Numbered from the stretch's first letter, positions 31,075 to 39,904 are shown. The stretch: DNA of 64,000 bases from Evansella sp. AB-P1 (GCF_029688925.1 NZ_JARUKY010000010.1:1-64000), one strand, 5' to 3'. Made by a program: numbers and translations. The notes: generated by a model from the letters alone, not told the origin.

Positions 31075-31743
31075 CTAAAAACTTAATAACAATGAACGGA
31101 CAACTAAGTGCCAACCATCTACCATTACAAAAAGTAATATTTTAAATGGTAAGGCTATCATGACTGGGGGTAACATCATCATCCCCATAGACATTAAGAC
31201 ACTAGCCACTACCATATCAATAACTAAAAAAGGAACGAATATCATAAAACCAATCTGAAAAGCTGTTTTTAATTCACTAATAGCAAAAGCTGGAACGAGT
31301 GCAGTTAAAGGAATTTCATCTAAAGATTCAGGTCGTGGTAAGCCTGCATACCCCATAAATAGTGCCAAATCCTTTTCTCGTGTATGTTGTGCCATAAACT
31401 CTTTCATAGGAATAGCAGCAGCATCAAATGCTTCTTCCTGTGTCATTTCACCAGCAAACATAGGCTGAAGTGCCTGTTCATTTACTTCCGAAAAAATCGG
31501 AGCCATAATGAAAAAAGTAATAAAAAGAGCTAATCCAACAAGTACCTGATTAGGAGGCATTTGCTGTGTTGCTAACCCTGAACGTACAAAGGATAATACA
31601 ATAACAATTCGAGTAAAACACGTCATTAATATGAGTATACTAGGCGCTAATGCTAATACAGTTAATAACAGTAAAAGTTGTATTGTAGCTGTTAAGTTTG
31701 CTGGATCTTCACTAAAAATGTCCAATGCTGGTATTTCAATCAT
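31075..31743 (-). CDS. fliP: Flagellar export gate protein FliP
   Basis: Core pore subunit of the flagellar type III export gate. Four membrane helices are visible in 222 residues; conserved segments are LMTCFTRIVIVLSFVRSGLA, GLALFITFFIMAP and the C-terminal MGMMMLPPVMIALPFKILLF. Unlike many Proteobacterial FliP proteins there is no cleavable signal peptide ahead of the first helix. Its ATG overlaps the fliO stop (ATGA). Confidence 0.96.
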   Translation of the reverse strand: MIEIPALDIFSEDPANLTATIQLLLLLTVLALAPSILILMTCFTRIVIVLSFVRSGLATQQMPPNQVLVGLALFITFFIMAPIFSEVNEQALQPMFAGEMTQEEAFDAAAIPMKEFMAQHTREKDLALFMGYAGLPRPESLDEIPLTALVPAFAISELKTAFQIGFMIFVPFLVIDMVVASVLMSMGMMMLPPVMIALPFKILLFVMVDGWHLVVRSLLLSF

Positions 31744-32426
31744 CGATCTTTCTCCTTCAATGCCGAATGAACTTTTTCTTGCGACTCCTTAACTCCTTTA
31801 AGCTCTCTTTTTAGAAGGTGCTGAAAGGATTGATTTTCCCCTTCGACGATAGATGATCGATTTAACCTTTCTTTGAACCAATTTGTTGCTTTCGAGATTG
31901 GTTGGTCAAATACTTCTTGAGGCTTATGCTCTTCAAGAATTTGTTCTATCTCTTCAGCATCATCAATTTCTTTTAATAGCTGAATGGAGTCACCTACACC
32001 TACAACGAATAATTTATTACCTACTCGGATGATTTGAACAGAACGATTGGATCCAAGTGGAACCCCACCAACACTTTCAATAGTTGAATGGCTTCGAAAT
32101 GCTCTACTACGACTATTAACAAACTTTAATAATCCATATATTAAAAAGATAACAACTGCTAATGCAAAAAACATTTGTAACGATAATAAAAATAAATTTT
32201 GATCATTTCCACTAGCAATTAAGTCTTCATTTTCTACTACATTATCTTCTTGGCTATTTCCCTCTGTTGGAGATATACCGTCGTCATCTTCAGGATCACT
32301 GTTAAACATATCCCCTACACTCCCATCACCATCTCCGAAATCTCCATCGTTTGCAAATGTAATTGAGGGAGTTACAAGAAATAGTGCAATCACTACATAT
32401 ACAATCATTCTCTTAAGCTGATTCAA
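31740..32426 (-). CDS. fliO: Flagellar biosynthesis protein FliO (FliZ)
   Basis: Auxiliary membrane protein that helps assemble FliP in the export gate. A signal-peptide-like N-terminus (MIVYVVIALFLVTPSITFA) is followed by an acidic, D/G/E-rich segment, a second membrane helix (MFFALAVVIFLIYGLLKFV) and a cytoplasmic domain with VGGVPLGSNRSVQIIRVGNK typical of FliO. I place the start at the TTG at 32426, which has AGAGGAG 8 nt upstream; a GTG three codons earlier overlaps that site. That gives 228 aa. Confidence 0.9.
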   Translation of the reverse strand: MNQLKRMIVYVVIALFLVTPSITFANDGDFGDGDGSVGDMFNSDPEDDDGISPTEGNSQEDNVVENEDLIASGNDQNLFLLSLQMFFALAVVIFLIYGLLKFVNSRSRAFRSHSTIESVGGVPLGSNRSVQIIRVGNKLFVVGVGDSIQLLKEIDDAEEIEQILEEHKPQEVFDQPISKATNWFKERLNRSSIVEGENQSFQHLLKRELKGVKESQEKVHSALKEKDR

Positions 32427-32448
32427 TGACGACACTCCTCTAAAGCTG

Positions 32449-32811
32449 TTATCCTAATGTTTTATTTATAGCTTCCAATACACGTTCTGCTTGAAAAGGT
32501 TTTACGATGAAATCTTTAGCTCCTGCTTGAATAGCATCTATAACCATCGCTTGTTGTCCCATTGCTGAACACATAATGACTTTAGCATTTGGATCATGCT
32601 TTTTTATTTCTTTCAAAGATGTAATACCATCCATTTCAGGCATTGTAATATCCATTGTAACTAAATCTGGGGAGTGCTCTTTATAAAGGTCAACTGCTTG
32701 TGCCCCATCACCAGCTTCAGCAACCACCTCAAAGTTGTTTTTTGATAAGATATCCTTTATCATCATTCTCATAAATGCTGCGTCGTCTACTATTAATACT
32801 TTAACTGACAT
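32449..32811 (-). CDS. cheY: Chemotaxis response regulator CheY
   Basis: Single receiver domain that, when phosphorylated by CheA, binds the FliM/FliY switch and changes motor rotation. The acidic pocket DD (residues 9-10), the phospho-acceptor D54 in TMDITMPEMDG, the conserved Thr/Ser region CSAMGQQAM and the Lys in KDFIVKPFQ are all present. It has 120 residues. Its place between fliY and fliO is the Bacillus-type arrangement. Confidence 0.97.
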   Translation of the reverse strand: MSVKVLIVDDAAFMRMMIKDILSKNNFEVVAEAGDGAQAVDLYKEHSPDLVTMDITMPEMDGITSLKEIKKHDPNAKVIMCSAMGQQAMVIDAIQAGAKDFIVKPFQAERVLEAINKTLG

Positions 32812-32860
32812 TATTACTCCTCCTTGTATGAATCTCTATGATTTTATGGTTTATATTAAA

Positions 32861-34102
32861 CTATCGTAACTGAGATATTCGTTCTCGTTGACTAACAATA
32901 TCAGTTACTCGAACACCAAAGTTCTCGTCGATCACTACAACCTCACCTTTTGCAATTAGCTTCTGATTTACCAATATATCTACAGGCTCACCTGCTAGCT
33001 TATCTAATTCAATGATAGAACCTTGACTTAATTCAAGAATATCCTTAATAGAACGTTTTGTTCTTCCTAGCTCAACGGTTACTTCTAGTGGTATATCTAA
33101 TAGCATATCCAAATTTTTAGCTTCGGTATTTGATAGAGAAGGTGTCTCAAAATTCGAAAAGGCTGCAGGTTGAACATTCGATGCTCTTTCAGTCGATTTA
33201 GGTGAAGTAGAATAATGCTGCGACTCTCTAGGTTCAATCTTATTGGTGGAAGTAGTCTGATGATTTTGATCTAATTCCGTCGAACTGTACGAATGTTGTG
33301 TATTTGAATATTCAGTATTTGAAATACTACCCTCGTCATTATTGCTTATATAATTCTCAGGTTCCGCTGATACAGATGAAGTAGTTTCTTCCTCTTCCTC
33401 ATCATTAGAAGGGTTCATGAGCTGGTGGACTAAGTCCTTTGCAAAACTAACTGTTACTAATTGCATAATTTTAGAATCTATTAAACTTCCAACTTTTAAG
33501 TCGAATGATATTTCAACAAGTACATTATCACTAGGTAGTATCTCATCATTAGATGATGCCTCATTAAAATTGATCAAATCTATATCAGGAGGAGAAATAT
33601 CTACTCTCTTACTAAATATTGTTGACATAGATGTTGATGCTGATCCCATCATTTGATTCATTGCTTCTTGAACAGCACTAATCTCTAGTTCTCCAAGATC
33701 TTCCTTAGCATTAGTACCATCATTTCCTAGCATTAAGTCAGCAATAATTGCTGCATCCGTTGTCTTCATAACAAACAAATTTAATCCTTCAAATCCTTCT
33801 GTATATTCTACAGAAATAACGACGTGTGGTCTTGGAAACTTATTTTCTAAAGAAGACTTTTCAAGGACAGATAACTTCGGTGTTGTAATATCTACCTTTT
33901 GGTTTAATAAAGTAGATAACGCTGTTGCAGAGCTTCCGAATGAAATATTTCCGATCTCCCCTAGTGCGTCTTGTTCAATTTCTGATAAATAGTTTTCAAT
34001 AACAAGATTGTCAGAGTCATCATTCGTAACAATCGTATCCTCATCATTCATTCCATTTAGAAGTGCATTTATCTCTTCTTGAGATAACATATCACCATTC
34101 AT
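32861..34102 (-). CDS. fliY: Flagellar motor switch phosphatase FliY
   Basis: C-ring protein that dephosphorylates CheY-P and replaces FliN in Bacillus. Segments: an N-terminal CheY-binding peptide (LSQEEINALLNGM); two CheC-type phosphatase motifs (EQDALGEIGNISFGSSATAL and EISAVQEAMNQMMGSASTSM); a long low-complexity linker rich in S, T, N, E and Q (about 235-325); and a C-terminal FliN-like domain (DIPLEVTVELGRTKRSIKDI). At 413 aa the linker makes it longer than the B. subtilis protein of about 380. It overlaps fliM by 11 bp. Confidence 0.96.
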   Translation of the reverse strand: MNGDMLSQEEINALLNGMNDEDTIVTNDDSDNLVIENYLSEIEQDALGEIGNISFGSSATALSTLLNQKVDITTPKLSVLEKSSLENKFPRPHVVISVEYTEGFEGLNLFVMKTTDAAIIADLMLGNDGTNAKEDLGELEISAVQEAMNQMMGSASTSMSTIFSKRVDISPPDIDLINFNEASSNDEILPSDNVLVEISFDLKVGSLIDSKIMQLVTVSFAKDLVHQLMNPSNDEEEEETTSSVSAEPENYISNNDEGSISNTEYSNTQHSYSSTELDQNHQTTSTNKIEPRESQHYSTSPKSTERASNVQPAAFSNFETPSLSNTEAKNLDMLLDIPLEVTVELGRTKRSIKDILELSQGSIIELDKLAGEPVDILVNQKLIAKGEVVVIDENFGVRVTDIVSQRERISQLR

Positions 34103-35090
34103 TGCCTTCTCCCTCCTCCTCGATCAGATCGGTAATTTGAACAGCTAAATTACTTTTTATTTTTCCTGGCTGCACATAGTATTTTGGTCTGTCTTCTAGA
34201 CGTACGAGCAACGGGTCTTCAATAAACTGATCAAGTTCAATAATATCATTATTACTTATTTGCAAAAATTCATTTATAGTAATTTGAGACTTACCAAGTT
34301 CTACTATTAAGTCTAATGATGCCTTTTTAATATTGCTTTCTAACGCGGCAATTTCCTCTGGTTGAGGATCCTTTTTGTTTTGCTGCATCCACAAATGCGC
34401 TGATAATTTAGGTAAAATAGATTCAATAACCACATGTGGTAAACAAATATTTATCATACCTGATGCTTCTCCAACCGTAGTAGAAAGTGATATGACTACA
34501 ACCGTTTCATTTGGAGAAACTAACTGTAAAAACTGTGGATTTACTTCCATTTCGTCCATCATAGGATCCGTTTCAATAATAGATTCCCATGCTTCACGAA
34601 ACGTTTCCAACGTTCGCTGAAATAATTGTGTCAAAATCTTTGATTCTATCTCAGTTAAATTATCAACCTTGTTAACAGCTTCCCCTACCCCCCCTAATAA
34701 GCGATCTAAAATTGCATACGCAATGTTAGGGTTAACTTCCATTACGAAGCGTCCGTTAAGTGGATAAGGTTCAAAAACATTAAGAATAGTCATTTTAGGT
34801 ACAGAACGTATAAACTCCTCGTACGGAAGCTGGTCAACAGAGGCAACTGTAATCTGGACATACGTTCTAAGCTGGGCAGACAGTTGGGTCGTTAAAAGCC
34901 TTGCAAAGTTTTCGTGAATTCTCGTTAAGCTACGAATTTGATCCTTGGAAAACCGGAGGGCTCGCTTAAAATCATATACTTTTATTTTTTTCTTCGTCTC
35001 TTCTTTTTTTAGCTCATCCGCATCCATCTCTCCTGTTGACAGAGCAGACAATAAGGCATCTATTTCTCCTTGTGATAACACATCAGCCAT
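34092..35090 (-). CDS. fliM: Flagellar motor switch protein FliM
   Basis: Main C-ring subunit that receives the CheY-P signal. The N-terminal CheY-binding motif (LSQGEIDALLSAL) is followed by the middle CheC-like domain, which lacks the phosphatase residues, and a C-terminal FliN-like domain (LIVELGKSQITINEFLQI). Conserved RFSKDQIRSLTRIHENFARL follows the linker. It has 332 aa. It is transcribed between fliL and fliY. Confidence 0.97.
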   Translation of the reverse strand: MADVLSQGEIDALLSALSTGEMDADELKKEETKKKIKVYDFKRALRFSKDQIRSLTRIHENFARLLTTQLSAQLRTYVQITVASVDQLPYEEFIRSVPKMTILNVFEPYPLNGRFVMEVNPNIAYAILDRLLGGVGEAVNKVDNLTEIESKILTQLFQRTLETFREAWESIIETDPMMDEMEVNPQFLQLVSPNETVVVISLSTTVGEASGMINICLPHVVIESILPKLSAHLWMQQNKKDPQPEEIAALESNIKKASLDLIVELGKSQITINEFLQISNNDIIELDQFIEDPLLVRLEDRPKYYVQPGKIKSNLAVQITDLIEEEGEGNEW

Positions 35091-35125
35091 GGAGCCTCAC
35101 CTCTCTTTACTACTTATTTGAAGCT

Positions 35126-35557
35126 CTATTGAATGACTCTAGCATTCATATACACTTGAACCACATAACCATCATCCATAATTTCATTCACTCGATCTCG
35201 AATAATTTTTTCTAATTCAAGAATCCCTTTCGAGCCTCTAAAATCACTTTCTTTCATGTCAGCAAGTTCTTGAATAATAATATTTTCAATTTGAAAATCT
35301 CTCTTTTCAAATTCTGTTGTTGCCCTAGTATTGTCTAATTGAAAAACAAATTTTGATCGTATAACATGATTGGATAATAGATTAGTTGTAATTTCATCTG
35401 TCTCTACCGAAACTCTTAATATTTCGTCTATCGTTAATTCACTCTCCGCTTTCGTTTCTTGAAAAAATTGCGTATATAGGACAATTGTTAATACTCCCAT
35501 AAGTGTTAACGTTGATAGAATAACTAGCATAATATTAAACAATTTATTTTTAAACAT
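35126..35557 (-). CDS. fliL: Flagellar basal body-associated protein FliL
   Basis: Single-pass membrane protein around the stator, thought to support motor torque. One N-terminal helix (about residues 5-30, NIMLVILSTLTLMGVLTIV) is followed by an extracytoplasmic domain with the family ending RDRVNEIMDDGYVVQVYMN. I choose the ATG at 35557, 4 bp after the swrD stop (143 aa, near the family length), rather than the ATG at 35590 inside swrD; the ribosome site is weak for both (GGTGA or GAGGAT), so the start is uncertain. Confidence 0.88.
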   Translation of the reverse strand: MFKNKLFNIMLVILSTLTLMGVLTIVLYTQFFQETKAESELTIDEILRVSVETDEITTNLLSNHVIRSKFVFQLDNTRATTEFEKRDFQIENIIIQELADMKESDFRGSKGILELEKIIRDRVNEIMDDGYVVQVYMNARVIQ

Positions 35558-35561
35558 ATAT

Positions 35562-35786
35562 TCACCGATCCTCTTGATCAAGCTCTTCATTCTTAAAAAC
35601 TGCGGTTAAACCTACTTTCTTATAAAAACCTTCTACTTTCTGAACAACCTCTATTTCTGATTCTTTTACCACGAGCTTTTTACCATTTGTTAATGTAATC
35701 GTAGTATCCGGAAAAGCTTGTATCTGCTCAATGTACAAAGCATTCAATGTAAATGATTGGTCATTTAATCTTGTCAATTCTATCAA
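35562..35786 (-). CDS. swrD: SwrD / FlbD-family flagellar protein
   Basis: Small protein (74 aa) of the FlbD family; in B. subtilis SwrD raises flagellar motor power and is needed for swarming. The conserved start [20 protein letters not shown] and [17 protein letters not shown] are clear. The start codon is TTG. There is no ribosome site in the 12 bases before it; the only strong one, AAAGGAGG (complement of 35819-35826), is 32 nt away, and the space between is filled by a 10-bp hairpin plus 8 nt. Translation may therefore depend on that fold. Confidence 0.92.
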   Translation of the reverse strand: MIELTRLNDQSFTLNALYIEQIQAFPDTTITLTNGKKLVVKESEIEVVQKVEGFYKKVGLTAVFKNEELDQEDR

Positions 35787-35826
35787 TGTAATGTATAGGC
35801 TACATCTGTGTAACCTATCCTCCTTT
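35784..35826 (-). promoter_or_regulatory. swrD ribosome site with a hairpin between Shine-Dalgarno and start codon
   Basis: On the transcript: AAAGGAGG (complement 35819-35826), immediately followed by a stem with arms 35818-35809 and 35804-35795 (10 bp, one G-U) and a 4-nt loop, then 8 nt, then TTG (35786-35784). With the stem folded the effective spacing is 8 nt; unfolded it is 32 nt. Confidence 0.75.
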
Positions 35827-35846
35827 TAGAATTTTTCTAATTAATT

Positions 35847-35884
35847 TGTTAGTCAGTGTTAAATTGTCTTAACACTGACTAACA
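35847..35884 (-). other. Perfect 16-bp hairpin between flgE and swrD
   Basis: Arms 35847-35862 and 35869-35884 are exact reverse complements with a 6-nt loop. It begins 16 bp after the flgE stop. In the direction of transcription it is followed by AAATTAATTAG, not a T-run, so it is more likely an RNA-stability or processing element than an efficient terminator. Confidence 0.8.
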
Positions 35885-35900
35885 TACATTACTGACTATT

Positions 35901-37115
35901 TTATCGTTTTAAATTGACTAGCTCTTGAAGAATTTCATCAGAGGTAGTAATAATTCTCGTATTCGCTTGGAATCCACGTTGAGCAACAATCATTTCTGTA
36001 AACTCCTCTGAAAGGTCCACGTTGGACATTTCTAAAGTTGCACCTGTCATTTCCCCTCTTCCGCCCTCACCTGGAAAGCCAATACGAGGAACACCAGAGT
36101 TACTAGATAATTGGTATAAATTTTGCCCTGTTTTTGTCAAACCTCCAGGATTATTAAAGGTTGCAAGTGCAATTTGTCCTAGGATATTCACTTGTCCATT
36201 AGAAAACACTCCAAAAATTTCTCCTTTAGGTGATACACTATAACTTTCTAGCGTTCCATCAAGATTACCATTTATGTTATAAAGCTCGGCTGATGAAGGT
36301 CTTTCATATTGTGTCATTTGCGAAAAGTCAATTTCAAAAGCTACATCTTCAATATTTGGATCATTCAATTGTAATGTAATATTCGTCAAATCATCTGTTA
36401 AATTACCACTTACAAAGTCTAATGTACCTGTACTACCTCCAGCTATATCAAATTCATCAGAACTTATGGAGTATTCCCACAAGTTATTTGCACTTTTAGT
36501 AAATTCTATTTCAATAAGGTGTTCTCGTCCTATTTCATCAACAACATAAAACCTAACATCACGAGACTCACCAATTTCCGTTCCTGAGTTCAAGTTTCCT
36601 CGAATATCCGCTTCCGTCGTTGCAACAGGAGGAATCGTAGCACCCGAACTTATATTTAGTGGCCCTATACCACCAGCCTCATCTACTTCATCATCTACTA
36701 TCCCATATCCTTGTACGAGATAACCGTTGGAATTAACTAAATTCCCTTGCTGATCAAGGTAAAAGTTTCCAGCACGTGTATAAAAAGAATTTAATCCATC
36801 ATTAACAACAAAAAAACCATCACCTGATATTCCAAGATCTAAATCACGACCTGTGTTTTGTAAGGACCCTTGTGTATGAACAGTATCAACAGTTGCAGTA
36901 GTCCCACCTAAACCAACTTGAATTGGATTTGTCCCACCACGATTATCAGTTGGGGTACTAGCTCCTGCCATTTGCTGACTTACTAGGTCTTCAAACGTCG
37001 TTCTCCCTTTTTTAAATCCCGCTGTATTAACATTTGCTATATTATTTCCGATAACATCTAATTTTGTTTGAAATCCACTTATTCCTGAAATTCCTGAATA
37101 CATTGCACGTAGCAT
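35901..37115 (-). CDS. flgE: Flagellar hook protein FlgE
   Basis: Subunit of the flexible hook. The N-terminal rod/hook signature MLRAMYSGISGISGFQTKLD followed by VIGNNIANVNTAGFKKGRTT, and the C-terminal helix EEFTEMIVAQRGFQANTRII, are both intact and form the D0/D1 core. The central variable part (about residues 140-330) makes the protein 404 aa, much longer than the B. subtilis hook protein of about 264 aa and close to enterobacterial FlgE. It was historically also called flgG in Bacillus. AAAGGGGAAA precedes the ATG. Confidence 0.94.
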   Translation of the reverse strand: MLRAMYSGISGISGFQTKLDVIGNNIANVNTAGFKKGRTTFEDLVSQQMAGASTPTDNRGGTNPIQVGLGGTTATVDTVHTQGSLQNTGRDLDLGISGDGFFVVNDGLNSFYTRAGNFYLDQQGNLVNSNGYLVQGYGIVDDEVDEAGGIGPLNISSGATIPPVATTEADIRGNLNSGTEIGESRDVRFYVVDEIGREHLIEIEFTKSANNLWEYSISSDEFDIAGGSTGTLDFVSGNLTDDLTNITLQLNDPNIEDVAFEIDFSQMTQYERPSSAELYNINGNLDGTLESYSVSPKGEIFGVFSNGQVNILGQIALATFNNPGGLTKTGQNLYQLSSNSGVPRIGFPGEGGRGEMTGATLEMSNVDLSEEFTEMIVAQRGFQANTRIITTSDEILQELVNLKR

Positions 37116-37199
37116 AATGTTTTTCCCCTTTTATAAAGTTTATTAGCTGCTTCTATCATTCAACAGCTTTAGGCTTCCTTTCGGTCCAGCCTATTTCAC

Positions 37200-37589
37200 T
37201 TAATCCATTAAAATTGTCCCATCAATGTTCGTAAACAACTGTGATTCCGCTTCTTTTCGATCCATAGCTGTAATAACTGTTTCATTTTTAGCACTAATAA
37301 CTAAAGCGGCATTATTCGTCACAACGAGAGAATCCTGTACTCCTTTATTCTTCGCATCGATTATTTTTGAATGAATACTCTCCCACATTTCAGGAGAAAT
37401 GTTTATCCCACGGTCTTCCAATCTTTTTTCAGCATGCTTACTTATCTTTAATTCACCTGAGTTATTATTTATTGTCTTATCTAAGACGGATTGAAATGAC
37501 ATTGATTGTTGATTTACGGCTAGCTTAGGTTTTGTTACCGGCTTCATTAACGGTTGTTGTATATGTTGGGGGAGAATTTTGTAATTCAT
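37200..37589 (-). CDS. Flagellar operon protein, TIGR02530 family
   Basis: A 129-residue protein found in many Firmicute flagellar operons next to flgD and the hook gene; its molecular role is not established. Conserved features are the Q-rich N-terminus, LKISKHAEKRLEDRGINISP in the middle and DSLVVTNNAALVISAKNETV near the C-terminus. No signal peptide or membrane segment is seen. It lies 21 bp after flgD, so a role in hook assembly is a reasonable inference. Confidence 0.85.
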   Translation of the reverse strand: MNYKILPQHIQQPLMKPVTKPKLAVNQQSMSFQSVLDKTINNNSGELKISKHAEKRLEDRGINISPEMWESIHSKIIDAKNKGVQDSLVVTNNAALVISAKNETVITAMDRKEAESQLFTNIDGTILMD

Positions 37590-37610
37590 CTATCTCACCT
37601 CTATCCTGAA

Positions 37611-38075
37611 TTATTCTTCTTTATTTGGAAGACTTACAGATTGAACTTCTTTTGTAGAAATTGTAATTTCATCATCTACTAAAAGCTCTACTGCACCATT
37701 TTTAAATTTAACAGAAGTAACAATACCGTCCTTGATAGCTCTTTGAACTGAACCATCCTCATTTCTTCTTTCAATCTCCCATTCTACCTTTTTCCCTATT
37801 AATTCACTGTGAGAAACAAAATGGTTTTGCTGTTGCTGTTCTATAAACTTTTCTAAGCTCTTATTCATATTTGTCATTTGCTCTAAGGATGTAAATTGTG
37901 CCATCTGACTAATAAATTCAGTATCTTCCATAGGGTTTAATGGATCCTGATTTTGTAATTGGGCTACAAGTAGTCTTAAAAAAGCATCCTTATCTAGTTC
38001 TCCTGTATTCCTCTGGTTTTGTTGTGCCTTTTGATACTCAGAGAGATACAGACTGTTCGATACAGCATTCGGCAT
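37611..38075 (-). CDS. flgD: Flagellar hook-capping protein FlgD
   Basis: Scaffold that caps the growing hook and guides FlgE polymerisation. The diagnostic N-terminal block is present: KDAFLRLLVAQLQNQDPLNP then MEDTEFISQMAQFTSLEQMT. The protein is short (154 aa), with only a small C-terminal domain after about residue 95, as in B. subtilis and unlike the longer enterobacterial FlgD. It follows fliK by 14 bp. Confidence 0.95.
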   Translation of the reverse strand: MPNAVSNSLYLSEYQKAQQNQRNTGELDKDAFLRLLVAQLQNQDPLNPMEDTEFISQMAQFTSLEQMTNMNKSLEKFIEQQQQNHFVSHSELIGKKVEWEIERRNEDGSVQRAIKDGIVTSVKFKNGAVELLVDDEITISTKEVQSVSLPNKEE

Positions 38076-38089
38076 CTTTTGTCAGCCCC

Positions 38090-39313
38090 TTATACTTGCA
38101 AGTTTATCGTTTCTTCTAAAAATGAAGAAAAGCTATCATTTTCATCGTTCTCTTCCTCTTGTGTATTATCATTATCTGAAAAATGCTGACTTTGATTTTC
38201 ATCATTGTCGTGAGCCTCTCTCTGTAGGCTGTTATTTGTTTGTTGCTGTGTAATTTCAATCCGTTCTACTTGAATTTGCTGAGATTGAAACGCCATTCTT
38301 AATTGCTGAAGCTGGCCTTCAATCAATTCCTTAGCAACAGCAGTTGTTGTCATCATCTTAGCTACTAAAACTCCATTTATTTGTTGAATCGTAATATCTA
38401 ATCGACCTAACGATTGAGGATGGAGCTTAACATTTAACTGTTGTACACCATTACCTAGCTGTTGAAATTGACTTCGATTCAGAATATTTTGAATCTGTTT
38501 TAATAATTGCTGATCGGACGGTTTATCATGAGGCGAATCCCCACTGTGAATAACAAGTTGTTGTAGTCGTGTCATATGACTATTGCTATGATCAAAACTT
38601 ACCATAGTAGTATTTAATAAAGGCCCTTGTGAATCCTTACTTTGGCTAGAGACAACAGCTGAAAAACTATCCTTTTTATCTTCTGCAACTTTTAGTAGCT
38701 TACTTAATATTTCTTCTTTTGTAGTACTTGCATTAACGTTTTTTATGTCTGCATCCTTTATCAATCTTTCAGCAAGCTGCTTCCATGTCATTGCTTTTTC
38801 TTCGTCAGATTTCACATGTAATATTGAATGAGCATCTTTCATTAACAGTAAAGGTTGCTCTTTTTGTGCATCCATTTGATTCTCATAATTAATACCTACA
38901 ATTAAAATCGCTAATAATTGAATTGGAGCATCAATGGAAGCGGCATTCATTAATTCTTGAATCTCTAATTTCTCTTCAAACATCGGCATTAATTCGATTG
39001 TATACTCATCTGGTAATACTTGTAGAAGATCTTTTACTACCTCATCGTCTAACAAGTCCATGTTAAGGGTTTCTAATGTAAGTAATGGAGAATTATGTTC
39101 TCCTTCCAATAAAGAAAACTCTTCATTATCGATCTTGTTATGAACAGACTCCTCATTTTGATTGGAATATTTCCCTAATGTAGACTGTAGTGCTTGATAA
39201 AACCCATCACCTATATTGCCTTTCTGATTACCTGAACGATGAACATCTAATTGATTTAAGGATGGTTTCCCTTGTTGAAAGCCTTGTTGAACTGCCATTA
39301 TCATTCCATTCAC
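38090..39313 (-). CDS. fliK: Flagellar hook-length control protein FliK
   Basis: Secreted ruler that measures the hook and triggers FlhB to change export specificity. The first 270 residues are poorly conserved, hydrophilic and probably extended; the C-terminal domain has VKLHPQSLGRLDITIQQING and LIEGQLQQLRMAFQSQQIQV, the FliK_C signature, followed by a Q/N/D/E-rich tail. The GTG at 39313 has AGGAGG 8 nt upstream and gives 407 aa; an in-frame GTG three codons upstream overlaps that site. Confidence 0.93.
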   Translation of the reverse strand: MNGMIMAVQQGFQQGKPSLNQLDVHRSGNQKGNIGDGFYQALQSTLGKYSNQNEESVHNKIDNEEFSLLEGEHNSPLLTLETLNMDLLDDEVVKDLLQVLPDEYTIELMPMFEEKLEIQELMNAASIDAPIQLLAILIVGINYENQMDAQKEQPLLLMKDAHSILHVKSDEEKAMTWKQLAERLIKDADIKNVNASTTKEEILSKLLKVAEDKKDSFSAVVSSQSKDSQGPLLNTTMVSFDHSNSHMTRLQQLVIHSGDSPHDKPSDQQLLKQIQNILNRSQFQQLGNGVQQLNVKLHPQSLGRLDITIQQINGVLVAKMMTTTAVAKELIEGQLQQLRMAFQSQQIQVERIEITQQQTNNSLQREAHDNDENQSQHFSDNDNTQEEENDENDSFSSFLEETINLQV

Positions 39314-39343
39314 TTTTTTCACCTCCTTTCAAAAGTATTTCTA

Positions 39344-39904
39344 TTATTCCGCTAACCTACTTATTATTTCTGCAGCCTCTGAAGGATTCAATCTACTTAA
39401 AATTTGTGATCGACTGTCAATTCCCATTTCTTTTAATAGCATTATTGCTTCATCTTGATCCATTTCACTAACAATATCTGCTGCTCTAGCTCCTGAGATA
39501 CCTTCTAACGTTCGTACCACATCCCTAATTTCAAGTTGGAGCTCGGAGGTCCTATCTAGTTCATTTTCCAAATCCGTTCTTATTAGGAGCAATTCATCCT
39601 GCAACTGTACTATTTCGTCGTTCCTTCTTTGTAGCTCCGCTTCAAGCTCTGTTATGGTTCTTTGAAAGCTAGCGTTTTCATTCTCTAATAGAAATAGCTG
39701 ATCTTCTAATATAACTTCTATATCCTCTTCTTCCTCTTGTTCATTAACAAAGGGTAGAAAAGAAGCTGCTTGTTGGACTCGTTCCCCTACGTTAAATCCC
39801 ATATAATAGGTAAGGACAACTACGAGAATTATGGCAAATATACAAGGGATAAATATTAACATAAAAAACAATTGCCATTTACTATGTTGTTGTTCAGTGC
39901 TCAT
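39344..39904 (-). CDS. MotE-like / YlxF membrane protein with MgtE N-domain
   Basis: Equivalent in position to B. subtilis ylxF. The 186-residue protein has one membrane helix near the N-terminus (about residues 11-33, FFMLIFIPCIFAIILVVVLT), a long coiled coil (about 60-125) and a C-terminal MgtE intracellular-type domain with ISGARAADIVSEMDQDEAIM and SRLNPSEAAEIISRLAE. Proteins of this design act as chaperone-like partners for motor or stator proteins in some bacteria (MotE); a similar task here is inferred. Confidence 0.82.
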   Translation of the reverse strand: MSTEQQHSKWQLFFMLIFIPCIFAIILVVVLTYYMGFNVGERVQQAASFLPFVNEQEEEEDIEVILEDQLFLLENENASFQRTITELEAELQRRNDEIVQLQDELLLIRTDLENELDRTSELQLEIRDVVRTLEGISGARAADIVSEMDQDEAIMLLKEMGIDSRSQILSRLNPSEAAEIISRLAE

